Of a DNA stretch of 6,896 bases, positions 1 through 6,792 are shown piece after piece. Position numbers and translations under genes: made by a program. Source of the stretch: CAYFKJ01 sp964528595 (lineage in GTDB: Bacteria > Pseudomonadota > Alphaproteobacteria > UBA2966); NCBI GenBank assembly GCA_964528595.1, contig CAZGTM010000113.1:1-6896 (forward strand). Direction: 5' to 3'. A model generated the notes under the pieces. The model was not told the origin of the DNA. It saw only the letters and a program-made list of their open reading frames with translations, and did not search any database. Within the stretch, counting starts at the first letter, position 1. Each line of letters opens with the position of its first letter.

Positions 1-668
1 CCGGACTTGAAGAAGTTCGGATTGCGCTCGAGGCTGGCGCGCACGCCCGGCTCGTAGCTCTTCTGAACCATGGCGCCCGTGCCGACACCCGATTTCCAAT
101 CCACGCCGTCGCCGGAGGCCGGCATGATGGCGATGTGATAATCACTGATGGTGAAAGGGAAGTCGGCATTGCCGGCGGCCAGCTTGATGACGACCGTGTT
201 CTTGCCGTCGGCTTTCAACTCGGTGATCGGCTCAAGAAGTTTCTTAGCCGCCGACTTACTGTCCTTGCCGCGGTGATGGTTGATCGAGGCGATGACGTCG
301 CCCGCATCCATGGTCTTGCCGTTGTGGAATTCCACGCCCTGGCGCAGCTTGAACGTCCAGGTCTTGGCATCCGGAGACGCTTCATAGCTCTCCGCCAGTT
401 CCGGCACCAATTTGCCGTTCTGGTCGACCTCGGTCAGGTTGTTGCGCGAGGCGGCGCCGAGAACCTGCGAGTAGAGGTTTTCAAACGTCGCCGGATCGTT
501 GGAATCGGTGGTTGAACCGTGCCCCAACCCGAGGCGGAAATGTCCGCCCTTCTTGGGTGCAGCCATGGCTGACGGTCCAAACGCCGTGGCCACGCCAAGC
601 GCCGATGCGCCCGCCATGAATTCGCGGCGGCTTACCGTCGGAAAAACGCGGGGTGTTCTAGATTTCAT
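1..668 (-). CDS. ABC transporter substrate-binding protein, family 5 (peptide/nickel type), N-terminal part
   Basis: This is a partial gene: 222 codons from the ATG at 668 run to the left edge without a stop, so the C-terminal part is missing (family members are usually around 500-550 residues). The protein is a periplasmic solute-binding component of an ABC importer. Residues 13-18 read SRREFM, a twin-arginine (Tat) motif, followed by a hydrophobic stretch (ASALGVATAF) and a probable signal peptidase site after AMA near residue 36. The mature part matches SBP_bac_5: an early ELAESYEASPDAKTWTFKLR stretch, then GVEFHNGKTMDAGDV, the typical signature of DppA/OppA-like proteins. The start is supported by GGGAGGG at 673-679. 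It lies on the same strand as betBA, 179 bases downstream of betA. It could share that transcript or have its own promoter. The ligand cannot be read from the sequence; peptide, opine or a quaternary amine are all possible. Confidence 0.9.
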   Translation of the reverse strand, partial: MKSRTPRVFPTVSRREFMAGASALGVATAFGPSAMAAPKKGGHFRLGLGHGSTTDSNDPATFENLYSQVLGAASRNNLTEVDQNGKLVPELAESYEASPDAKTWTFKLRQGVEFHNGKTMDAGDVIASINHHRGKDSKSAAKKLLEPITELKADGKNTVVIKLAAGNADFPFTISDYHIAIMPASGDGVDWKSGVGTGAMVQKSYEPGVRASLERNPNFFKS

Positions 669-847
669 TGTGCCCTCCCAGACAATCCTTATGTCGGCAT
701 CATTTGGCCGACGCCTTAGGCCGTTGGATCTCGCCTTGTCGGATTTGAAATCTTCCAACAGGCTTGATTCGCTTTGGTTTTTGATTGTGACGAAAGTCTA
801 ACAGCATATCGGCGGGTGAGTCCAAACCTGGGTTCAAAAAAACGAAC
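669..847. promoter_or_regulatory. Spacer between betA and the substrate-binding protein gene, with inverted repeat
   Basis: This 179-base non-coding stretch is visibly more AT-rich than its neighbours. It contains a perfect inverted repeat, GTCGGC at 693-698 and GCCGAC at 707-712 with an 8-base spacer, lying 25-44 bases upstream of the ATG at 668. It could be an operator or a leader hairpin. Just after the betA stop there is a run of seven T on the minus strand (836-842), but no stable GC-rich stem precedes it, so I do not call a terminator. I could not identify a convincing -35/-10 pair. Whether the downstream gene has its own promoter is undecided. Confidence 0.4.
673..679 (-). promoter_or_regulatory. 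Ribosome binding site of the substrate-binding protein gene
   Basis: On the minus strand this reads GGGAGGG, ending 4 bases before the ATG at 668. It is a strong purine-rich Shine-Dalgarno match and supports this start over the in-frame ATG at residue 18, which would cut the Tat signal. Confidence 0.75.
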
Positions 848-2661
848 TTATCTTTGAGCCACCCGCCAGTTTGGCGCTTCATACACAGGCGCGTTGCCAG
901 AGGCCGGCGGCGCCTTGCCGAGGATCATGTCGGCGGCCTTTTCCGCCATCATGATGGTCGGCGCGTTGAGGTTGCCGCTGACGACATCGGGCATGATGGA
1001 GGCATCGACCACCCGCAGGCCCTGCAGACCATGTACCCTGGTCTCCGCATCGACCACGGCGTTCTCGTCGACGCCCATCTTGCAGGTACACGAAGGATGA
1101 TAGGCGCTGTCCGCCTTGCGCCGGACGAAAGCGTCGATTTCAGCGTCCGTATTGACCTCGGCGCCCGGCGCCATCTCCGGGCCGCGATAGGCGGTGAAGG
1201 CGCTCTGGCTGAAAATCTCGCGGGTCAGCTTGACGGCATCGCGCATTTCCCGCCGGTCGCCCTCGGTCGCCAGGTAGTTGGGCTGGATCCTGGGGTGCTG
1301 GCGCGGATCGGCCGAGGTCAGCGTCAGCGCGCCCACGCTGGTCGGGCGCATGGGACCCACGTGGGCTTGAAAGGCATGGCGGTCCGGCATAATGCGGCCA
1401 TGGTCCCACACCACCGATGGCAGGAAGTGGTATTGCAGGTCTGGGTGCTGGACGCCCGCCTGGCTGCGGATGAAGCCGCCCGCCTCCAAATGAGCCGAGG
1501 CGCCCATACCGGTCTGGAAGAGAAACCATTCGAGGCCGATCCAGACCTGGTTCCAGGGCCTGGTCGAGGAATAGAGCGTGATGGGCTTGGTGCACTCGTA
1601 CTGCACATAAAGCTCGAGATGGTCTTGCAAGTTTTGACCGACGCCGGGCAGATCGGCGACCACCGGGATGCCGTGCTCGCCGAGATGGTCCGCCGGTCCG
1701 ACGCCGGACAGCATCAGCAACTGCGGTGAATTGATGGCGCCGCCGCAGAGGATCACCTCGGCATCGGCCANNNNNNNNNNNNNNNNNNNNNNNNNNNNNN
1801 NNNNNNNNNNNNNNNNNNNNNNNNNNNNNNNNNNNNNNNNNNNNNNNNNNNNNNNNNNNNNNNNNNNNNNAGCAACTGCGGTGAATTGATGGCGCCGCCG
1901 CAGAGGATCACCTCGGCATCGGCCACGACCTGCACCACCGATTTCCCGACCGCGTATTCCACGCCCGTCGCACGCCGGCCGTCGAACAGGATTCGCGTGG
2001 TCAGTGCGCCGGTCTTCACGCTGAGATTGGGCCGTTGCATGGCGGGTTTGAGATAGGCCGTCGCCGCCGACCAGCGCCGACCCCGGTGGATCGTCATGTC
2101 CATCCGCCCGAAGCCCTCCTGCTGGAAGCCGTTCATGTCTTCGGTGAAGGGATAGCCCGCCTGCTGCCCTGCCTCAATGAACGCATCGAATAGCGGGTTT
2201 GGCATGGTCTCGCGGCTGACGTGGAGCGGCCCGTCGCCGCCCCGATAGTCGTTGGCGCCGTTCTGCCAGGTTTCGGCACGGCGGAAGTAAGGCAGCACGT
2301 CGGCGTAGGACCAGCCCGGCAGCCCCTTGGCCGCCCAGCGGTCGTAATCGTGGGCGTGGCCGCGCACGTAGACCATGGCGTTGAGGGAGCTGGAACCGCC
2401 CAGCACCCGCCCGCGCGGCCAGTACATCCGTCGTCCATCCATGTGGGACTGGGCTTCGGTCGTGTAGTACCAGTTGTACCGATCGTCGGCCAAGTTGTAG
2501 GTGAGCGCGGCCGGCATGTGGATCTTCCAGGTTCGGTCGCGCGGTCCCGCTTCCAACAGCAGGACGCGGTTATCGGGATCGGCGCTCAAGCGGTTGGCCA
2601 GCGTACAGCCGGCGGAACCGGCGCCGACGATGACATAGTCGAAACTTTCCTTACCGCCCAT
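848..2661 (-). CDS. betA: Choline dehydrogenase (GMC oxidoreductase), interrupted by an assembly gap
   Basis: FAD-dependent GMC-family enzyme that oxidises choline to betaine aldehyde, usually membrane-associated. After removing the 100-N gap and the duplicated 55 bases (155 in total) the frame is continuous and gives 552 residues, against about 556 for E. coli BetA. The N-terminus carries the FAD dinucleotide motif VGAGSAG (G13, G15, G18) and LLEAGP with E37. GMC signature 1 lies at 83-101 (RGRVLGGSSSLNAMVYVRG region) and signature 2 at 255-268 (GGAINSPQLLMLSG). The active-site pair is probably H470 (SAYHPSCTCKMG) and N514 (GNLNAPTIMM). The tail, with PNWRVAQR, is typical of alphaproteobacterial BetA. 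The ATG at 2661 follows the betB stop by 4 bases (TGA ATAA ATG) and has no clear Shine-Dalgarno, so translational coupling to betB is likely. Other GMC alcohol dehydrogenases are possible in principle, but the betB neighbour makes choline the best substrate. Confidence 0.93.
1716..1925. other. Assembly gap (100 N at 1771-1870) with identical 55-base flanks
   Basis: Positions 1716-1770 and 1871-1925 are identical over 55 bases, beginning AGCAACTGCGGTG and ending GCATCGGCCA, with exactly 100 N between. The N run is a conventional filler of unknown length. Both copies encode the same betA segment around GGAINSPQL. Joining base 1770 directly to 1926 restores one open frame, so this is two contig ends overlapping by 55 bases that were scaffolded instead of merged. 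It is not a real tandem repeat. Confidence 0.95.
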
Positions 2662-2665
2662 TTAT

Positions 2666-4129
2666 TCAGTACGGCGCGTCGATATCGCCGAGCTCGACAT
2701 ACACGCTCTTGAGCTGGGTGTAATGCTCAATGGCGGCCCGGCCGTTCTCCCGCCCGATGCCGGAATTCTTGTAGCCGCCGAAGGGCATCTCCACCGGCGT
2801 GATGTTGTAATTGTTGATCCAGCAGGTGCCGGCCTCAAGCTCGGCAATGACCCTGTGGGCGCGCGCAATGTCACGTGTAAAGACGCCGGCGGCCAGGCCG
2901 AACTCGGTATCGTTGGCGCGTTCGATTGCTTCGTCTTCGCTGTCGAACGCCAAGACCGACATGACGGGGCCGAAGATCTCCTCCCGCACGATGGCCATGT
3001 CGTCGGTACAATCTGTAAAGATGGTGGGTTCGATGAAGGAGCCGTTTGCCAGATCGCCGTCGGTCCGCCGTTCACCGCCGCACAATAGGGTGGCGCCCTC
3101 GGACTTGCCCTTTTCGATGTAGCCCAAGACCATTTCCATGTGGTCGGGTGAGATCAGTGAGCCGAGCTGTGTTTCCGGGTCCATAGGATCGCCGATCCTG
3201 ATCTTGGCGGCTCGTTCCGCCATTTGGCTGCAAAAGTCGTCGTGGATGCCGCGCTCGACAAAAACGCGCGTGCCATTGGAGCAGACCTCGCCCTGGGTAT
3301 AGAAATTCGCCAGCAACGCCGCCGTTACGGCGTTTCCGAGATCGGCGTCGGCGAAGACGATCAGCGGCGATTTGCCGCCGAGTTCCATGGTGACGTGCTT
3401 CAGGCCCTCCGCCGCCGCCGCCATCACCTTTTTTCCCGTCCCGACCTCGCCGGTCAGTGACACCTTGGCGATATCCGGGTGGGACACCAACGCCCGGCCG
3501 GTCTCCGCCTCGCCCTGCACGACGTTGAAAACGCCGTCGGGCAGGCCGGCTTCGCTGTAGATTTCGGCCAGCTTAAACGCCGTCAGCGGCGTCATTTCCG
3601 ACGGCTTGAAGATCATGGCGTTGCCGCAGGCCAGCGCCGGCGCCGATTTCCAGCAGGCGATCTGCAAGGGGTAGTTCCATGCGCCGATACCGGCGCAGAT
3701 GCCCAAAGGCTCGCGCCGAGTGTAGAAGAACGCACCGCCGACGTCGACGTGCTCGCCGTGCAGCGACGCCGCCTGGCCGGCGAAATACTCAATGCAATCG
3801 GCGCCGGAAACGACATCGACCTCAAGCGCCTCCTGCAGAGGTTTGCCGCAGTCGAGAACCTCCAGGCGCGCCAGTTCGTCCAGCCGTTCGCGCAACAGGT
3901 CGGCGGCCCGCTTCATGCGCCTGCCGCGCTCGGCGCCGGGCAGGGCCGACCATTCGGCGAAACCCTCCGCTGCAGCGTCGACGGCGCGTTGGATATCCGC
4001 CTCTCCGGCCGGGGCGATGTCGGCCAGGACTTCCCCCGTGGCAGGGTTGCGGTTTTGAAAGCGCGCGTTCGTATCGGGCTCGTAATGAACCCCGCCGATA
4101 TAGGAATGATGCTGCGGAATTTGGCTCAT
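2666..4129 (-). CDS. betB: Betaine aldehyde dehydrogenase
   Basis: Cytoplasmic NAD(P)+-dependent aldehyde dehydrogenase that oxidises betaine aldehyde to glycine betaine, the second step after BetA. The 487 residues match the family length (about 490). The ALDH landmarks are all present: oxyanion N152 in GAWNYPLQIACW, cofactor-contacting K175 in FKPSE, the LTGEVGTGKKVM loop at 225-236, general base E249 in MELGGKSP, nucleophile C283 in QGEVCSNGTRVFV, and EEIFGP at 383-388. The CWKSAPALACGN stretch (159-170) is characteristic of BetB rather than generic ALDHs. The ATG at 4129 is preceded by AACGAAAAACC, which is a poor Shine-Dalgarno, but the protein start aligns well with the family. It is the first gene of the betB-betA operon. 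No betI repressor gene is adjacent; the upstream neighbour is a divergent HAD phosphatase. Confidence 0.95.
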   Translation of the reverse strand: MSQIPQHHSYIGGVHYEPDTNARFQNRNPATGEVLADIAPAGEADIQRAVDAAAEGFAEWSALPGAERGRRMKRAADLLRERLDELARLEVLDCGKPLQEALEVDVVSGADCIEYFAGQAASLHGEHVDVGGAFFYTRREPLGICAGIGAWNYPLQIACWKSAPALACGNAMIFKPSEMTPLTAFKLAEIYSEAGLPDGVFNVVQGEAETGRALVSHPDIAKVSLTGEVGTGKKVMAAAAEGLKHVTMELGGKSPLIVFADADLGNAVTAALLANFYTQGEVCSNGTRVFVERGIHDDFCSQMAERAAKIRIGDPMDPETQLGSLISPDHMEMVLGYIEKGKSEGATLLCGGERRTDGDLANGSFIEPTIFTDCTDDMAIVREEIFGPVMSVLAFDSEDEAIERANDTEFGLAAGVFTRDIARAHRVIAELEAGTCWINNYNITPVEMPFGGYKNSGIGRENGRAAIEHYTQLKSVYVELGDIDAPY

Positions 4130-4254
4130 GGTTTTTCGTTTAATGCTGGATTGTCACAGTTTTATTGGGACCCAACTTGACCAAGAACGCAATCCCATTA
4201 CTGTCCTTCAGCGGACAGGCAATTTTCGCCCGCCGACATGAGGAAGTCCCCGAT
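4130..4254. promoter_or_regulatory. Divergent intergenic region between betB and the HAD gene
   Basis: These 125 bases separate the two divergent starts, so promoters for both should lie here, although I cannot pick convincing -35/-10 boxes. Two inverted repeats stand out. TTGGGACCCAA (4165-4175) is an 11-base palindrome about 36-46 bases upstream of the betB ATG. CTGTCCTTCAGCGGACAG (4201-4218) has perfect 6-base arms and a 6-base spacer, ending 36 bases before the HAD start. Either could be an operator, and the second could also be a leader hairpin. No known BetI operator is recognisable. Function is inferred from position only. Confidence 0.4.
4240..4246 (+). promoter_or_regulatory. Ribosome binding site deciding a TTG start for the HAD gene
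   Basis: GAGGAAG ends 8 bases before the TTG at 4255. It selects this start over the in-frame TTG at 4165, which would add 30 residues without family resemblance across the inverted repeats. The nearby ATG at 4238 is out of frame. Confidence 0.7.
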
Positions 4255-5111
4255 TTGACCATCCGAGGCATTCTGTTCGACAAGGACGGCACCCTGATAG
4301 ATTTCGACCGCACCTGGGTGCCGGCCTATTCGGCGGCGCTCGACGACTTGTGCGACGGCAACGCCGACGCCGGTTTGAAACACCGCTGCCTCGTCGCCAC
4401 CGGCTACAACGCCGAAACCGGCGGTACCGTGCCCAACTCGCCGATGGCTGCCGCCGGCAACGACGAGATCGCCGGCCTCTGGCTGGAGGTCGCTGAAACG
4501 CCGCGCACCGACCAGGCCATCACGCGGCTGGTCGACGTCATGGAAAACCACGCCGCGTCACATCCCGTCCCGCTGTTCGATCTAGCCCAATTATTCGAGC
4601 GCCTGATCGGGCGCGGACTGGTGCTGGGCGTCGCCACCATGGATGCGGAATGGGTGGCGCGTCAGACACTTTCCCATCTTGAGGTCGAAGCCCACATCGG
4701 CTTCTGCGCCGGCTACGATTCCGGCCACGGCCGCAAACCCGGCGGTGGCATGGCCATGGCGTTCTGTGCCTACGAAAATCTGGATCCTGGTGAAATCATG
4801 GTGGTCGGCGACAACCCCCACGACCTCCACATGGCCCGCGACGCCGNNNNNNNNNNNNNNNNNNNNNNNNNNNNNNNNNNNNNNNNNNNNNNNNNNNNNN
4901 NNNNNNNNNNNNNNNNNNNNNNNNNNNNNNNNNNNNNNNNNNNNNNGAAATCATGGTGGTCGGCGACAACCCCCACGACCTCCACATGGCCCGCGACGCC
5001 GGCGCCGGCCTGGCCGTCGGCGTCTGCTCCGGCGTCGGCGGCATCGAAGACCTGAAGGCCGACGCCGACCACGTCATTGAGGATGCCACGGGGGTCGTGT
5101 GGCTGCTCTAG
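4255..5111 (+). CDS. HAD-superfamily phosphatase (phosphoglycolate phosphatase-like), interrupted by an assembly gap
   Basis: Probable cytosolic Mg2+-dependent phosphomonoesterase. After removing 155 bases of gap plus duplicated flank the frame runs unbroken from TTG 4255 to TAG 5109-5111, giving 233 residues, the usual size of Gph-like HAD enzymes. All four HAD motifs are visible: motif I FDKDGT with nucleophile D9 and acid/base D11; motif II around T128 in GVATMD; motif III K161 in GRKPGG; motif IV VVGDNPHD with D186 and D190. Residues 14-100 between motifs I and II form the cap, as in C1-type members. There is no signal peptide, unlike the secreted phosphorylcholine phosphatase PchP of Pseudomonas. 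It is transcribed divergently from betB across 125 bases. The substrate is unknown; phosphoglycolate is the default family guess, and a role linked to choline phosphate is only a hypothesis from context. Confidence 0.88.
4792..5001. other. Assembly gap (100 N at 4847-4946) with identical 55-base flanks
   Basis: Positions 4792-4846 and 4947-5001 are the same 55 bases, beginning GAAATCATGGTGG and ending CGCGACGCCG, on either side of exactly 100 N. Both copies encode HAD motif IV (VVGDNPHD). Joining 4846 directly to 5002 gives a single intact reading frame ending in GVVWLL. The overlap length is the same as at the betA gap, which points to an assembler word size of 55. Confidence 0.95.
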
Positions 5112-5185
5112 CAGCTGGTCACGTTGTGGGCCATCCGAAAATTTGACTCGAGTCGCGGCTGATTGCTTTGGGTGTTTTACGCATT
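5112..5185. other. Short convergent spacer between the HAD gene and the lipoprotein gene
   Basis: Both flanking genes end here, so a bidirectional terminator would be expected. The only symmetry I see is the loopless 10-base palindrome GACTCGAGTC at 5145-5154, with no adjacent T run. I do not call it a terminator. Confidence 0.3.
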
Positions 5186-5887
5186 TTATTGCGATTTACC
5201 CCATTTTTCGACTTCTGCATTAGCTGCGTCGTTGACCGGTCGCCCGTTAACGGCAAAAAGATAGCAGAGATTTCCGTCGGCATCCCTTGAACAGCTGTCT
5301 CGCGCATTGTCGATGGCAAGATAATAGCTAGATGCGGTAGCAATCTTTGTGGTTTTACCGTCGTCACCGATAAAGAAAGCGTTTTGCAGATTCGGGTGCT
5401 TGGCGATGCTAGCCAGATACCGGTGATACGCGGACTTTTGCGTGGCGGTGACATCGATTGTACCCGTTTCAAATTCATGTGTCGTCGTATCGACATGCTT
5501 TCGTTTAGAATTTGTCAGCCTAGCCACTATGTCTGGGTCAAGATCCTTCCACACAATCTTGCCGTTCATATCAAGAATTTTGCAGTCCTCGGGGGGTGAC
5601 GCGATTTTCCTGCATATATCCATGGCCGTTGACATCGCAGTGTGGTCCGCGTCATTCCGCCCCCCCCAAGCAATATTGAAAGAACCCCTTCTAGCGGAGG
5701 GATTGTAGGTAAAAACCCCGGATGGCATTTTGTTGGCGTATTTCTTCAAACCCTCTAGATAGTTTGCGTAACTAGCTACAGTGGATTCTGGAATCGTGAA
5801 TATTTTTTTTGAGCCGATATTTTCTGTAGTAACACACCCAACCGTCATAAATGCCACAAGCGCTGCCGTACAAAATCTAAAGACCAT
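5186..5887 (-). CDS. Hypothetical lipoprotein with two similar cysteine-pair modules, low GC
   Basis: I do not recognise this 233-residue protein as a named family. The N-terminus (MVFRFCTAALVAFMTVGC) is a short signal peptide ending in a plausible lipobox (TVGC, lipidated C18), which predicts an envelope lipoprotein. The rest looks like an internal duplication. Module 1 (about 40-113) runs YANYLEGL, AMDICRKI with C92, then DCKILDMNGKIVW with C102. Module 2 (about 154-218) runs YHRYLASI, AIDNARDSC with C199, then LCYLFAVNGRPV with C208. The cysteines are 9-10 residues apart and each probably forms a disulfide within its module. The ATG at 5887 has GGGAAG 7 bases upstream; the in-frame TTG at 5902 would lie before that ribosome binding site. 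GC is about 37-50% in the lines I counted, against 67% in one line of betB, suggesting acquisition by transfer. It converges on the HAD gene, and its link to the osmolyte genes is unknown. Confidence 0.75.
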   Translation of the reverse strand: MVFRFCTAALVAFMTVGCVTTENIGSKKIFTIPESTVASYANYLEGLKKYANKMPSGVFTYNPSARRGSFNIAWGGRNDADHTAMSTAMDICRKIASPPEDCKILDMNGKIVWKDLDPDIVARLTNSKRKHVDTTTHEFETGTIDVTATQKSAYHRYLASIAKHPNLQNAFFIGDDGKTTKIATASSYYLAIDNARDSCSRDADGNLCYLFAVNGRPVNDAANAEVEKWGKSQ

Positions 5888-6033
5888 TACCGTTCTTCCC
5901 AAAAATAAATCAATTTTGCCCTCAATGAGTGTTCATTGGGGAGCATATGAAATATCAGCAGCGGGAAGATTTTTCAACTTTAGATAAATGGTGGACGGCC
6001 AGCGAATGGAGCTTGGCGGGCTGCATGAGCCAA
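5888..6033. promoter_or_regulatory. AT-rich upstream region of the lipoprotein gene with inverted repeat
   Basis: These 146 bases lie between the eutA-like stop and the lipoprotein start. CAATGAGTGTTCATTG at 5923-5938 is a perfect 6-base inverted repeat with a 4-base loop, and it extends outward by CC/GG at 5920-5921 and 5940-5941 across a T-G wobble. It sits 36-51 bases upstream of the ATG at 5887, where an operator or promoter element would be expected. No T run follows it on either strand, so it is not a normal terminator for the eutA-like gene. The promoter itself is not identified. Confidence 0.35.
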
Positions 6034-6792
6034 CTATTCCCTCAACAGGCGGCCATATTCCGACATCGGTTCATCGACCCCCGCCAGGCGCAGGCAGTGC
6101 CAGGCCAGGGCCTGGTTGGATGAAACGACCGGCTTGCCCAGTTCCGCCTCCAATTCCCCGATGGCGCCGATCAGCCTGAGGTTGGTGCAGGAAACGAAGA
6201 CGCCGTCGACATCATCGTGACGGCCGAATTCGAGCACGGCTTGGCGGATGCTTTCCACCGCGATGCGGCCGGCGACGTTGTCGTCCTCCTCGTTGAACGA
6301 ACCGAAGCGGGGGACTTCGAAGCCGCGCTCCCGAACAGCCGCCCGCAGCATCTCATTGACGTCGGCCCGGTAGGGCGTCACGACGCCGAGGCGGCGGATA
6401 TCCAGCGCTTCAAAAGCGGCGACGGCGGCGGTAATTGGCGTCGTGCAGGCCGCCCCCGGGTGGACGCCGCGGATGATCTCGAAGACCCGCTCCTCGCCGA
6501 TCACGATGGACGCCGACGTACAGCCGAAACCCACGACGGACAATTCGACGCCGGGCAGGATCAGCGACGCCGCGCCGGCGATGCGGCCTTCCATGTCGGC
6601 CAGGTTTTCCGGCGTGATTTGGGGTGCGCACTCGATGCGCGCGGCGTACATGGCGACATCCGGTCCGGGGAAGACCTGGGAAAGCTCGAATTCCATCGTG
6701 TGGTCGTTGGCCAGCACGATAAGGCCGATCTTGGCGCGGGCGCCAACGCCGCCGTCGATCTCGTGCGGCAAATCGAGGATTTCGTCCGTCAT
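6034..6792 (-). CDS. eutA: Asp/Glu racemase / maleate isomerase family protein, probable ectoine-utilisation protein EutA
   Basis: Cytosolic protein of 252 residues, normal length for the maleate cis-trans isomerase/arylmalonate decarboxylase branch of the Asp/Glu racemase superfamily. The two expected catalytic cysteines are present: C91 in VGFGCTSASIVIG and C202 in VFVSCTNLRLI. Other family landmarks are KIGLIVLANDHTMEFE near residues 21-36, GVVTPYRADVN at 136-146 and SSNQALAWHCLRLAG at 224-238. The ATG at 6792 overlaps the stop of the upstream gene (ATGA), indicating translational coupling. That neighbour ends like an M24 peptidase-type ectoine hydrolase, which is the reason for preferring EutA. 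In Ruegeria, EutABC are linked to converting hydroxyectoine to ectoine. No eutB or eutC follows downstream; instead there is an AT-rich spacer and a lipoprotein gene. Family membership is firm, the EutA name is context-based, and a maleate or arylmalonate enzyme remains possible. Confidence 0.72.
   Translation of the reverse strand: MTDEILDLPHEIDGGVGARAKIGLIVLANDHTMEFELSQVFPGPDVAMYAARIECAPQITPENLADMEGRIAGAASLILPGVELSVVGFGCTSASIVIGEERVFEIIRGVHPGAACTTPITAAVAAFEALDIRRLGVVTPYRADVNEMLRAAVRERGFEVPRFGSFNEEDDNVAGRIAVESIRQAVLEFGRHDDVDGVFVSCTNLRLIGAIGELEAELGKPVVSSNQALAWHCLRLAGVDEPMSEYGRLLRE

Noticed and set aside
135..515. Plus-strand open frame (126 codons) near the left edge
   Set aside because: It is antisense to the family 5 binding protein, which has a Tat signal, ribosome binding site and a clear family signature.
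836..842. Run of seven T after betA on the minus strand as an intrinsic terminator
   Set aside because: No GC-rich stem-loop precedes it; only a 4-base GTTC/GAAC pairing surrounds it.
854..1729. Long plus-strand open frame (291 codons) opposite betA
   Set aside because: It is antisense to the betA C-terminal half, rich in Arg/Gly/Ala/His with no domain, as expected from the shadow of a high-GC gene.
1716..1925. A 55-base direct repeat or tandem duplication inside betA
   Set aside because: The copies sit exactly on either side of a 100-N filler, would break the frame if real, and the same 55-base overlap occurs at the other gap. It is an assembly artefact.
3479..4180. Plus-strand open frame (233 codons) opposite betB
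   Set aside because: It is antisense to confidently identified betB and has no recognisable motifs; a codon-bias shadow.
4165..4254. Extended N-terminus of the HAD protein from the TTG at 4165
   Set aside because: The extra 30 residues lie over the inverted repeats, lack a ribosome binding site and precede the normal HAD start (TIRGILFDKDGT).
5145..5154. GACTCGAGTC as a terminator between convergent genes
   Set aside because: It is a loopless palindrome without a T run; it also contains a restriction site (CTCGAG) and may be chance.
5947..6123. Possible 58-residue small protein starting ATGAAATATCAG on the plus strand
   Set aside because: GGGGAG lies only 3 bases before the ATG, and the last half runs antisense through the end of the eutA-like gene. 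No family resemblance, so not called.
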